Shown piece after piece: positions 35,810 through 47,019 of a stretch of 64,000 nucleotides of DNA (the first letter of the stretch is position 1; the number at the start of each line of letters is the position of its first letter). The DNA comes from Undaria pinnatifida (taxonomy: Eukaryota > Sar > Phaeophyceae > Laminariales > Alariaceae), in NCBI GenBank assembly GCA_012845835.1, contig JABAKD010000020.1:5850415-5914414 (forward strand), written 5' to 3'. Made by a program: the position numbers and the translations under genes. The notes under the pieces were generated by a model, which searched no databases, was not told the DNA's origin, and worked only from the letters and a program-made list of their open reading frames with translations.

Positions 35810-36110
35810 GAAAATACACTCCAGCTGTGAGATCGAAGATTTTGTCGAAACTCATCTTTGCAAGCTGTGTGTGATACTCCGATCGCGCGTATTACGGTCC
35901 TCATTAAGGATATAGGTCGGCGACTCCCCTTACAACTACACAGTACAGTGTAGCTATCGGGTCAACAGGGTGATGTTAGCCAGTCTGTGCGCGGAAACTA
36001 TAAAACCCGTTTCTGAGGGGGACAAAATCTGACAGCTGTGGAAGGAAATGTATCCGTATTATTATAAAGAATGAAAATACACTCCAGCTGTGAGATCGAA
36101 GATTATATAC
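35810..36110 (-). repeat. High-copy repeat family 4, copy
   Basis: A copy of the roughly 320-bp family with core GGGGAGTCGCCGACCTA (complement near 35,920) and a segment reading GAGATCGAAGATTTTGTCG. It is followed by a second partial copy near 36,070-36,110. Other copies are listed under 54,280-55,020. Confidence 0.7.
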
Positions 36111-36861
36111 GTAATAACTTTCGAAAGAATCAAGTTTGAATAATCGATTCGCCTGCTGCTCCTGTGGTGTTCCCACCGCTCGCCGTGTTCGTGACGATTC
36201 TCTAAGATGCCTTCCTATAAGACCAATCTACTGTAAGACGTGCCAAGACGCGATATAGCGTTGAGACAAAATATTAAGACGCGTCTTAGTAGACGGGGCC
36301 TACGAAAGAGGCACACAGCACAACGGTAAGAGAGACTCAGGACTGCTACGAACGTATGCAGGAATTTTTGACCCGAGTTAAGACCGGGTTTGGGGGACAG
36401 GAGGGGAAACGATCTTGTCCATCTATTTTTGGTGACAAGCCGATTTACCTGGTCTTACCTCCCGAAATGACTTGCCAGGGTAGATCGGATTATCTTAATA
36501 CTGGGTATCCCACTGCTGCTGTATTTTTTTTTATTATAAAAATAAAAATACACTCCAACTGTGAGATCGAAGATTTTGTCGAAACGCATCTTTGCAAGCT
36601 GTGTGTCATACTCCGAGTTTTGAAGCGTCACTTTGGCGTCGTCAATTTGACGTTGGCTCAACCAATGCCATGGACTGTATTTGCTGTATCAAACTCGTCT
36701 GTAGCTGATGGTACGAAAACCAACTCATTGCAAGCTTTTTCCTCGCTTCTGCATGCTATTTTTTTACCAGTGGCCAACATCGGGTGTATCCGATGCCTTT
36801 GTGCCCGAAATCGGGTAACTTTCTATTCCAGTGGCCGCAACGACCCCTGGACGTCATCTGA

Positions 36862-37030
36862 TTGGCCAACGCCGGCCACCATCCGACGATGGCCACACTT
36901 CCGCGAGGTAGATCCGATTTTGGCTACTCAACCCCGAAAAGGCATCCGATTGTTATACCCCGCTACTCGAAAATTGCTGGGCTGTCGACCACAACGGCCC
37001 AACGAGCCACCACGCACCATCTGAGTTGGT
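36862..37030 (+). repeat. Dispersed repeat family 7, inverted pair with 39,700-39,902
   Basis: The plus strand here and the minus strand of 39,700-39,902 align over about 170 bp. Both can be translated to a similar peptide beginning M-A-N and containing H-P-T-M-A-T and a G-R-x-D-F-G motif. The resemblance extends past a stop in one copy, so it is more likely a shared repeat than a protein family. Confidence 0.5.
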
Positions 37031-37391
37031 GCCTCTTGTTACCGCAAGAGAGGCTACGGTACAGAAACTGCAGCATCGTCGCAAACAGCCGATAGACAAA
37101 AATATATCGGGATATATACCCCGAAAACGCTTTGAAAGTGTAAAGCAAAAGAAGATACGAAGAAATCCCGAAACCCTACAGTATGTACTCGTACTCGTAC
37201 TGCTGTGCTCGTGCATGTGTGGTATCGTATGATACGCGACAGCAGTAGCGGCAGCAGCAGCAGCAGTGTGACAGACTTCGGGCTGTACCTGTACAAGCAA
37301 TGCTGGGGTCAGCTTGATAGACAGCTCACGGGAAAAAGAGTGTGGCAGGTAGGCGATGGGCTAATCTAGGATACTCGATGAACAAAAAATG

Positions 37392-37885
37392 GCGCGAAAA
37401 GATTCAAAGTGGGTGTCAAACTTGAGCTTGGACCAAGATACGCGGCATGCTCGAACGTTGTTTGTACGGATTCAGGGCTGTGTTGCGAGGCGTTTCCTGG
37501 CGAAAGAGAGACGCCTTGAGACTTGTGCTCATTCGCCGAGAGGTCGTATCGGGCCGACTTGCGGCGTGGAACATGGTGTCGGACAAGCAGACAGACGTCG
37601 CGGACCACAGGCACCACAACAACATTACCAAATATAAGTAATACCTGGTAGGGTGCTTTTCGAAAGTGTGAGAAAGTTACGGTTAAGCCCACCAGGTGGG
37701 CATCAAACTCGGACAAAGATACGCAAGAACCAACAAATGTGCGTACGAATACAGGCATGTGTTGCGAGATCTGCGACGTGCCCTAGCGAAATAGACGCCC
37801 TAAGATTTGTTCTGATCCGAGCGTTGTATTATGCCAATTTACGACGTGACACATGGCGTCGGACACGTGGCACGACTACGTGAGT
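37392..37885 (+). repeat. Diverged tandem duplication, about 240 bp per unit
   Basis: Unit one (about 37,392-37,620) and unit two (about 37,690-37,885) align along their length. They share GTGTTGCGAG, then GACGCC, then a GTGTCGGACA or GCGTCGGACA end. Open frames in the two units differ by indels, so no conserved protein is implied. Confidence 0.55.
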
Positions 37886-38689
37886 TTGTAGAATGTGTAA
37901 TTTTTTTTTCACTTCGTACGAAGGACCGACATTTAACTCCAATTTGCTAATATACGGTTGGGCATCAAAGTTTAGCTCTATTTTTAAGTTAATAAATGGG
38001 CATCATCACATGTATTTGTATTATCTTATGCGCTAGCCAGAAAACACTACTGTTATAGATACGTACCAGGTAGCATCAAAGCAAAGCCAACATCATGTAA
38101 TAACAATTTTCCTCCCTTCCACTTGATATTTTATCTTTGAAATATTGGGCATCTGCATGCAACACGCAGGTAGGATATTTGCTATCATCCAACTCCGTTC
38201 CCCGCCACCATCGCCACATCCCCCCCCCCCCGCTGACACACACGCAACCCCCCGGTCCCTCACCGCCCTACCGAAAATCAAATCTGCTACAGTAATAAAC
38301 ACTACCAGACAGGTGATATCACCTCATTACCGTAGCTCCGATAATTCCCCCCCCCCCCCCCCCCCCACACGCCCCCTCCTTCCTCATCGCCCGCACCATC
38401 GCCTAGACCTAGCACAATGCGTATAGTAAGTTCCTACCGGGTATACATTTATGCGATCTAAAGCGGTTAAATTCCCCCCCCCCCCCCCCCCTTCGAACAC
38501 TGTTTCCCCTCTCCTCACCGGTTGTACGATTTGCAGGATATACGTGATGAACTGATGCGTTCCTCCCACAACCGTCAGATTTGTCCCCTTCAAGGGTTTA
38601 CAGCTGCTGCACAGCTTGAGTTGCCTCCCTCCTCTACTACCCCGCCCCCCCCCGTCCCCGGCCCCCACGCCTTGAAAAATATCGGCCCT

Positions 38690-38990
38690 CCCCTCACCGG
38701 TTATACGACTTACAGGATATACTTGATAAATTGGTGCATTTCCTTCCACAGCTGTCAGATTTTGTCCCCCTCAAAAACGGGTTTTATAGTTTCCGCGCAC
38801 AGATTGATTAACGCCACCCTGTTGACTCTGGTACAAGCTACGCTGTAGTTCCAAGGGGAGTCGCCGACCTACATCAGACACACACCCAGTAATACGTGCG
38901 ATCGGAGTACCACACACAGCTTGCAAACGTGAGTTTCGACGAATTCTTCGATCTCATAGCTGGAGTGTACATTTTATTTTTATTATATTA
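38690..38990 (+). repeat. High-copy repeat family 4, near full-length copy
   Basis: It begins with CCCTCCCCTCACCGGTTATA, passes through GTCAGATTTTGTCCCCCTCA and GGGGAGTCGCCGACCTA, and ends in a CACAGCTGGAGTGTA / A-T-rich stretch. It is preceded at 38,500-38,690 by a degenerate copy of its own 5' part. Confidence 0.7.
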
Positions 38991-39165
38991 ATATATACGA
39001 CGTACAAGCAGTAGGTTATACAGCAGTACGATGACATATAGATGAATAGCAATCCGTCGTCTGCTGCACGTGTAATATGATAGAGAGCATGCCCGCGCAT
39101 CCCTTCATTAGGTGTTGGATGTGGCTATGGATTACGGATAGTGCATTCGTACATGCCGGGTGCAG

Positions 39166-39289
39166 CGAGCCGATGCGCGTGCCGTGCTGGTGCGGTCGGG
39201 CTGGGGGCGGGGGGTGGGTTGCGTTCTTGGTTGACAAGTGGCTAAAGCCCCCAGCCCCAGCGCACCAGCACGGCACGCGCGTCGGCTCG
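39166..39289. repeat. Long hairpin: 43-bp inverted arms, 38-nt loop
   Basis: The left arm (39,166-39,208) and the reverse complement of the right arm (39,247-39,289) match at 40 of 43 positions. The arms are GC-rich and start CGAGCCGATGCGCGTGCC. This is far longer than expected by chance. It could be a foldback element, the remains of an inverted duplication, or a small-RNA precursor. Only the structure is established here. Confidence 0.85.
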
Positions 39290-40664
39290 TTGTACCAGAT
39301 CTGCTGCTGCCAATGTTGTTTTCACATTAACTCGCTGGTCACAGGACAGGCTCAAGTAGGCCTGGAGTGACAGAATACCCCAGGAACAAGAACAACTAAA
39401 AGTGGCACACATATTTTACCAGCATATTACGTTCTATCGTAACTGACGCAAGTCGTGCATCCGCCGAATATAAGATGAGCGTGAAATTGGAGGCCAGTGT
39501 ACGTACGTTTCATGCCCATACTGCTGTAGACATGTACCCATGACTGCTGCTGCTGCTGTCCGGCGACAACAAACAAGTAATGGATAAATGTGCGAGCATG
39601 CCCTCTAACATACAACGCGTGTGGCAGACGATGGATTGTTGTTTTTCATCTATCTGTCATCGTATATACATGAGCAACGCATGGACATCAAGTTGAGGGT
39701 TCTTGCCCTTCTCCGCCGGTAGAAAAGGCATGAACTCCGATGGAACTCGGATAGGGCGTGGTGGGCCGCTATGGTCGAACAGCCTGGCCATTTTCGGACA
39801 GGGGGGTGTTATAATCGGGTACCTTTTATGGATTAATTTTCCAAAATCGAGTCTACCCGGCGGAAATGTGGCCATCGTCGGGTGGTAGCAGGTGTTGGCC
39901 AATCAGATGGCGTCCTGGGATCGTCGCGGTCACTGAAATAGGAAGGTACCCAAGTTTGGCCGCAAAGGTACCGAGTGTACTCGATTTTGGCCATTTTTGT
40001 CCGTTTTATTTTCCTGGGCTCTCATCAACGGTTGCGTTTATTGAAGGAAAGTTGCCTATTTCTTTGAACTCTCTCTTCAACCGCCATATTTCTAAACGAT
40101 AACTTCATTTCTTGCTCTCAGCGCTCGTCCCGACGTGTGATGTTCATCCTCCGCTGATGTGGCGCCACCTCTAACAGCACACATGCCCCAACGGCAGCTT
40201 CTTACTGATCAGTTTTGTGAGGGTCTACTGCATCAGCAACGTCATTCGACGCGGGGGGGTGCTATTAATAGTCACAACTACGTCGGCGAGAGTTAAACCA
40301 CGACGACGGGGACATTTAGAAACCATCCCCGGATTTCAGACCTTGAGTTTCACATGTAATGTTACCCGCCACGTCCGCCCTCTCCAGCGCACCCTCGAGA
40401 CTGCGTGGGTTTTCTGTTGGAACCTGGCTAGTGGTTAACGGAGGGGGGGGGGGCGGGGGTTCGGAGTAGAGACCATTTGAATATCGAAAACGATTGGTTG
40501 CGGTAGACTCGTCTCTCGGGGGTGATCTCTTTGCTTCCAAGCCGTACACGACAATAAGTAAGCTTTTGTCCCACTCAAAGCGGGTCATGATTATATAGTG
40601 TTTGTGCCTAGAATGATGACAGGCTAACCTTCTCTCTAAAAACACCCTTTTGACCCTGGTTCTA

Positions 40665-40815
40665 GCTAGCACTAAGGGGAGTCACCGACCTAAGTATCCT
40701 TGATGAGGACGTACACACCCCACCCCGTAACACGCGGAATCGAAATATCACACAGCTTGCCAAGATAATTTTTGACGAAATCCTCGATCTCACAGCTGAA
40801 GCGCGCTTTTTGTAG
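40665..40815 (+). repeat. High-copy repeat family 4, partial copy
   Basis: It contains GGGGAGTCACCGACCTAAGT, a GAGGACGTACACACC stretch and CACACAGCTTGCCAAGATAA, followed by CGATCTCACAGCTGAAGCG. This is the 3' half of the family. Confidence 0.65.
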
Positions 40816-40872
40816 TACTCCTTTTTATAAAAGGACCAAGCGGCGTGCAACGACAGCAAAACCCTGCGTCGG

Positions 40873-41150
40873 CGTCTCGTTTTGTGTTAACCCTTACCCT
40901 TGCTGTATGTCCCGCCATAGGCCCGTTGTGTCCCCCCGTTGCAAATCTCGCAGCCCTTGATACCGGTACCTGACCTGCAACCCGGGGATCGCTCGTAGAT
41001 GTCCCCGTAGCAGCAGCGTTTTGTTGTGTGTAAACCCTAACCGTAGGTGTATCGTCCCGCCATAGACCCGTTGTATCCCATCGCTGCAGCTCTCACAGCC
41101 CTCGAGTTCGGCACCTAGCCGTAGCCCTATCCCAACCCGAGTGCCAACCC
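40873..41150. repeat. Two-unit tandem repeat of about 145 bp
   Basis: Two units share a CGTTTTGT start, a CCCTAACC- or CCCTTACCC-like word, TCCCGCCATAG[AG]CCCGTTGT, and CTCACAGCCCT- or CTCGCAGCCCT-like ends. Fainter relatives of the GGGGACAT stretch occur near 40,310 and 41,330, so a longer degenerate array may exist. Confidence 0.55.
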
Positions 41151-42269
41151 CCAGCCCGAGACACCAGTCCTGCACACCCGTAGCCGTGATTTGTGCCTCG
41201 CTTGCGTACCTGATCGGGGCTACCAGTTTCCTGCTGCGCGTGCTTCCGTCAGCGTCCTGTCTCTAGCCCTATTCCTAGCCCCAGCCCCGACCCGGAGGTG
41301 CATGTCCTGAAATCCGAGGGTAGTTCCGAAATGTCCCGATAGTCTTGGTTTATATTTCGCCTGCATGTATACGTAGTCGCCGTCACCGGTGTCCTGCTGA
41401 GCGTGCTTCCGTCAGCCAGCGCCCAACATGGCCCATTGTATGTGTATATCTGGTACGGTATCAAAAATGATCGACTGTTGAGAGCGCCTAGCAGCGTGGG
41501 TAAGGAACAAATCGACGCGAGTCGACGAGGGGAGAACGTGCTGAATTTTTCTCGCGATAAAAATGAAGGCACGTGCCTTAGTGGGGAGGGGGGAGAAGGG
41601 CCCTCTGTGTGACCCCAGATCTGAGTTATTTTTGGGACGGAGCGTGAGCGTAGTGAGGATAATACCTGGGATGAGAAAAATAAATAAGATAAAAATGAAA
41701 TAAAATACCCTACATAACGCACCCCATTGGACGAATTTTCATAGCTGATTTTCCTGACAATGGGGAGAGAGCAAGCGCGGAGCGACGCGTCTACGTGATA
41801 GCATGAAAATATCCTGACGAGATAGACCATCTCAGTGAAAGCCGCCGTTTTCGTGTGTGTGCGTGTGTGTACTCCCCTGGTTTTATAGGAAATCAGCTCT
41901 GATATTCATCGCAGGTGGTGTGTTATCTTGCGTGTTGCGGCCGCTGTCATACGTTCCCCGAACTCTGGCGTGGCGTGGTTTGTGGAGGCCATTCCTAAAA
42001 AGCATCGGACGTCTTGTGAGGAGCGTACCAGGTTTACGTTGCACGACGCGTCTAGTTTCTTCAGGAAACCCAGAAGTGGATGATATATTGTCTGTGTGCG
42101 TGTTGGATCGCTGCTGTTTCTTAGGGCATGGTCTTTTCTTATATTGTTGTATGCTTTGAGCTGTATTTCTTACACTAAACTCTTATTCATGGGGACAGAC
42201 CGAGGCTTGATTTGTTACCACATAATTTTTGTTGAATGCGTTCGCCTTCTGTACTATCCACCGGTTAGG

Positions 42270-42400
42270 AGGGTGTGGTTGTTGTTGTGGTTGTGGTTGT
42301 TGTTGTGGTTGTGGTTGTTGTTGTTGTTGTTGTCGCTCTCACTTTAACTCTCGTAAAAAAACTATAGTCCATGGTCACACAAAGGCGGTGCGGGAGCCCT
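42270..42400 (-). repeat. Diverged family 2 copy with (GTT)n run
   Basis: A run of GTT/GGT triplets at about 42,272-42,335 is followed by CTCTCACTTTAACTCTCGTA and GTCCATGGTCAC, a degenerate form of the family 2 end next to its tail. Confidence 0.55.
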
Positions 42401-43019
42401 GGGATGATCCCAAAGCCCAAATGAAATCAAATTCGGCCGGGAAACACTACGCGTTCCCACCTAAAAACACACACGAGACGAAGAAGGCGCACATATATGA
42501 GAAATGAAATCAATGCTATATGATGTACCCCCATACCACTTACCATACCAACCTCTGTTTACGGGTAGTGCGGGCTCCCATTTTTTGTGTCGGTATCACC
42601 GGCTGGCGACCACCCACCGCACTTCATTGGACCCCCACTTCGTACTGTGCTACGAGTTGAGCTGAAGAGTGGAAGTGGTGAGATTATTGCAGTGTGTTCT
42701 TGGGCCATAAACTGATATTTTTGCCTATACTATAATCAAGATAGAGACGCGTGCTACGATAGAGGTGTACCTTTTTTTGGCTCCTTTTTTTTTTCTGAAC
42801 GACGAGGATTCTTGACCCAAAATCGTCGAAAAAAAATAGGCCAAATTTTTTTCTTCCATGATTTTCGCTCGTGTACCACGAGGCCATGAGATTTTTCATC
42901 CATTAGCGTCTTTTTTCCCGCCTCCGAATCAGTTTTTTGGGAGAGGTCTTGAGCTCCCAAATGGAGGAAACGTCAGGAAAAAAAGTGGTGCACCTTTATC
43001 GTAGGACGCGTCACAACCA

Positions 43020-43290
43020 GTGCCAGTGCCCGTACCGATGCGTCCTATGATGGAGCAACGAGCTCTGACTACTGCCTGTGGTCACAGACTGCGAGACAGG
43101 AATACACACGTTGCCAACACAGCAGAGTGATTTATTTGGCCGTGCAATGCCGATCGCAATGGACGCGATGGACACGGGGGCGAAACGCATGCAAGCCGGC
43201 GCACCAAACTGTTTGCAAGAAACAAGAGTAAGAAGAAACAGAACAGGGAAAAAATTGATGGCCCAAGTACTGCTGTTACTGGCATCATGA
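43020..43290 (-). repeat. Family 1 long copy
   Basis: Its reverse complement aligns with 45,960-46,220 over roughly 250 bp, including GCATTGCACGGCCAAATAA, and with the TGTGACCACAG core of the 498-619 copy. These longer copies show that the 122-bp identical segments are truncated members. Confidence 0.6.
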
Positions 43291-43874
43291 TCAGTACCGC
43301 CGACCGATGAGCTTTTTAAAAAAACTTGACGAGAAAAAACGGAATCCCGACTTGAAAGCTGTATCCACAGCAGTAGTGGTTCAGACACCCGAAATTGGAG
43401 TTCTCAGAGAGTCAACGGTAGCAGAAGTAGAAGGGTTACTGGACGCCGAAATACTCAAACCCTGGCATGCCCGCAGAACTATATAGCCGGCGCCCCCGAT
43501 GGCAAGAGATACACATTATTTTTTTCATTTTTTTTTTTTCAGGAGATACACATCATTGTGTGTGTGTGTGTTTTTTTTTTTTTCAATTTCACCCCGGTGG
43601 CGTCGTGAGGGGGCCCTTCTACCGGCATTTCGTATCATATGGGTTAGAGTTAGGGTTAGCTCCATCCATGGTGAAAAACACAAGAATGTAGGACAGGGTT
43701 CAGGGTTGGGGTTAGTTCCATGGTTGTGAAAAGTACAATAATGTAGGACACCTCCCCGATCAGGGACGAGAGTCGTATTACGGGGGACCCTAGTAAATAG
43801 GACCTACGGTGGACACTAAAACCTATATATATATACATATATTTTTACCAACAATATTTGGTCCTATTTACTAT

Positions 43875-44540
43875 CGTCCTCCGTAATAGTATCTCGTCCC
43901 TAGTGACCGTCACGGTCGCGGGTTCAAGCCTCACCGAGTGCATACTCACTCGTGCTCGCGGAGACTTTTGAGCTTGCATAACAATTGACGAGCGGAGAGC
44001 GTGGGAGCGCGAGTCGACAAAATTCGATGAAACTTGGACGAGCATGAAAAGCTGAAGAGTGGGAATGCTGAAGTGCTGCTGTATGGGCGATAAAAATGAA
44101 GGCATGTACCGGAGGGGAGAAGGGAGTACACCTGTGACCATGGCTTGTCCAGAAGGTCGCTGAGGGTAAAACCTAGGGCTGGGCCCTGGTAGCTCTAGCC
44201 AGTACAGTATGTACTGGCTGCGTCATATTCCAGTACACTGGACCCGACCAGTGCACTGGTGGTCGCGGCTTCGCCGCGACCCCTGCCCCCCCCCGGCTGG
44301 TGAGGGGGCCCCGCTGGAGGCACCCTGCCGGAGGCACGTTTTTACGCTTTTTGGCTTTACTAGAGCTAAAAAAAACGTCGTTTTGGGACCATGTTTCAAA
44401 TGCAATTTGGTGGTACTAACTGCAATTTGGTGGTACTACTGGCAGTACATACTGGACCAGGGCCCAGCCCTAGTAAAACCTCTTTCGGGTTGAGCTGGAC
44501 ATAAGAGTGATTATTAAAAAGGAAAAACAACTCTCGCTGC
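43875..44540 (+). mobile_element. tRNA-derived SINE (family 3), interrupted by a hAT element
   Basis: Plus-strand copy with a good B box (GCGGGTTCAAGCCTCACC) near 43,918, the shared SINE body, and CTTGTCCAGAAG near 44,146. It is broken after 44,173 by the element at 44,174-44,472 and resumes at about 44,481 (TCTTTCGGGTTGAGCTGG), matching the continuation seen in the fragment near 860-930. Confidence 0.7.
44174..44472. mobile_element. Non-autonomous hAT transposon (MITE) with perfect TIRs and 8-bp TSD
   Basis: The 299-bp element starts TAGGGCTGGGCCCTGG and ends with its exact reverse complement, so the terminal inverted repeats are 16 bp and perfect. It is flanked on both sides by GTAAAACC (44,166-44,173 and 44,473-44,480), an 8-bp target duplication. 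Eight-base duplications and TAGGG/CAGGG ends are characteristic of the hAT superfamily. Inside are palindromes such as GGTCGCGGCTTCGCCGCGACC split around a 3-base loop. It has no transposase. Element and flanks inside a SINE give the order of events. Confidence 0.9.
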
Positions 44541-44806
44541 TCCGGTATACTCGGAGGATAAATGCCGATACGATATAGCTGGGGACCAAGCTCCCACCAA
44601 TAGACGTCTCCCGAAAACTGCCTTTCTCCCGAAAGCGAGCCACCGAAGCGCTGCGACGAAGCTCCCACCAACATGCGTCTTCTCCCGAATAGTGCCTTCT
44701 TGCCAAAGCGAGCCACCGAAAACACTCCTGTGATTTAGCTCCAACCAACGCACGACCCCCGACATCTGTTTTTTCTTCACGGCGGGCTACCAAGACACTG
44801 CAAGGT

Positions 44807-44811
44807 ACTAG

Positions 44812-44879
<68 letters not shown>

Positions 44880-44886
44880 GTACTAG

Positions 44887-44917
<31 letters not shown>

Positions 44918-45128
44918 GCTACTACTACTCTACTACTACTGCTACTAGTACTACTACTGCTACTACTACTACTACTACTACTTCTACTACTTCTATTGCT
45001 ACTACTACTACTGATACTACTACTACTGCTGCTACTAGTACTACTGCTACTACTACTATTGCTACTACTACTATTAATACTACTACTGCTGCTGCTGCTA
45101 CTACCACTACTACTACCACTACTACTGT
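44807..45128 (+). repeat. (CTA)n trinucleotide array, about 320 bp
   Basis: Mostly pure TAC/CTA triplets, with increasing TGC, TAG and TAT interruptions toward the right end. Long minus-strand frames of poly-Ser or poly-Val and a plus-strand poly-Leu frame are translations of this array. The purer left end suggests continued expansion there. Confidence 0.9.
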
Positions 45129-45374
45129 ACCTGGTGTATCGCATCCTACCAATGCACGACTTGACCCTTCCGTTGTCCAACGGTCTTCCGATGGCCTTCA
45201 TTAAGCGGTGCGCGTCAACGCAGAAACCTTGTAATACATCATAGTATCATAAATATCTGCTGCTGTGTGCGCATGTATATATATACATATATACCTGGTT
45301 CCGTATAATATGTGCCTGGTTCGATATAGATGTATACACAAGTTGGAAACGCTATTGATCCAATGCATGGCGCG

Positions 45375-45630
45375 TACCGTAATGGGGAGGGTGGAGAAGA
45401 GCCTGCTTGGTGACCCTGCGTCTGAGTTTCGTCAAGGGAGGGGGAAGGAGAAAGAAAAAGTGCACAGATAATACTCGAATATATTATATATGGATGGGAG
45501 GGGAGTCGCCGACCTATAAGGACACACAACCCGTAATACGCGCGATCGGAGTATCACACACAGCTTGCAAATATGAGTTTCGACGAAATCTTCGACCTCG
45601 CAGCTGGAGTGTGTTTTTAGTTTTTTATAA
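45375..45630 (+). repeat. Family 5 piece followed by a partial family 4 copy
   Basis: Positions 45,375-45,470 carry the GGTGACCCTGCGTCTGAGTT segment of family 5. At about 45,490-45,630 the family 4 sequence begins at GGGGAGTCGCCGACCTATAA and runs to the CAGCTGGAGTGTG end. Confidence 0.6.
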
Positions 45631-45959
45631 TATGGATGGGATGAGCAAAAAAAGGAGGGGAAATGTATGGTTCATATCTTATTTATACACTCTCGTTTTG
45701 CCTCCTTTTCGCTTGTTTACTGCTTCCATCTGCTGTGTTGTTATTAATAGTGGCCGTCTGTCTGTTGTCCCTTGTTTTTCATTTTTGTCGTTCCGTCCTG
45801 TTTCCCTCTTTCTTTCCAATTGCTTTTTTCCTTTTTGGTTTTATCTTCTTACTCATTTTTTTTTTGCAACTACAAATAGCCCATTGTGCTGGATTGCAAA
45901 GTCTTGGAGGTACCTTACGCAATCAACCAATGTAGGGTGAAAAGCCCTTGGTCTCGTAC

Positions 45960-46250
45960 ACTGTGTCTGTGTGCGTCAACCATTTTCTCGAAAAAGAGGT
46001 TAGCTCTACAGCTGCTGGAGTTTTGTTTTCTGCCCGCGTGCTCATTGCGGTTGGCATTGCATGGCCAAATCACCTTGCTTTTATGTGCAATGCGTATCTC
46101 TGTCTCGTCGTTTGTGACCACAGAGCTCGTCTCTCCAGGAGGCATCAGCACGGACACTGGTTATGCTAGATGTAGATGGGTGGAAATGTCATGAGCGCGG
46201 ACACTGGTTGTGCTAGATGTATCATAGATGGGTGGAAATATAACAAGATC
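45960..46250 (+). repeat. Family 1 long copy
   Basis: Aligns with the reverse complement of 43,020-43,290 and contains TTTGTGACCACAGAGCTCGT. The last part, GGACACTGGTTGTGCTAGATG, is repeated once more just downstream, at about 46,198. Confidence 0.6.
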
Positions 46251-46519
46251 AGACACACTGAATAGTTGAACAGCGCAGCAGCAATTGAGTTGATAGCTGT
46301 TGACAGGAAAAATAAACTACGAAGCATTGGCAATAGATAATGCCGACGCGGGCGCTGTAAATGCCGATGCGCAACGTCCAACGAAAGCACTTCAAGTGCG
46401 TGCCTATGGGTAGATGTGTCGATGTATCGTACAATCTGTTTTATGTCCTCCTCAATGCAGGTTACATCGTTTCCGTGCAAATAACGACGCTGAACTTCTT
46501 AGTCCTGCTGACCCTGGTA

Positions 46520-46800
46520 TATATCAGCAGGGGAGTCACGAACATGTGTTCTTCGCGAGGGTATACAAACCGCGTAACTCGCGCGATCAAAGTACCAAAC
46601 GCAGCTTGTAAAGAGAGATGAGCTTCGATTAAAGAAAAAAAACTATTTCACAGGTGAAAGAAGCGTCATTTTCATTTTTGGTCGATGTACATGTATACCG
46701 TATGTATAACACCCGCGATCGAAGTGTCACACGCAGCTTGCATAGATGAGTTCCGATCAAAATCCTCTTTTTGGTCGATCTCACAGCAGCTGAAGCGTAC
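46520..46800 (+). repeat. Family 4 copies, diverged
   Basis: GGGGAGTCACGAACATGTG near 46,527 and AGCTTGTAAAGAGAGATGAG, then a second CACACGCAGCTTGCATAGAT near 46,728 with CTCACAGCAGCTGAAGCG. Two partial, older copies in the same orientation. Confidence 0.55.
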
Positions 46801-47019
46801 GTTTTCATATTTTTTGACCACGAGTATATCAGCCGTAAATAGCAGTGGCCACCCTCAATAAAGGTGATATCGTACCTGTGCGCAACATGACTTTAGATTT
46901 TAGGCTGACCGTCCTTTGTAAGACCGTCCTTTTGGCCCTCCGGTCTTATCGGCCAGGGGGAGTCACCGACCTATGTTGTTATCAAAGGTAGTCTAGTTGG
47001 CCCATTGGCTAGTAACTCC

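Noticed and set aside
36356-37024. 222-codon plus-strand frame
   Set aside because: It crosses a family 4 fragment and a family 7 repeat, so the continuity is accidental; no family signature.
44470-45201. 243-codon minus-strand frame with poly-Ser and poly-Val
   Set aside because: It is the translation of the (CTA)n array joined to transposon flank.
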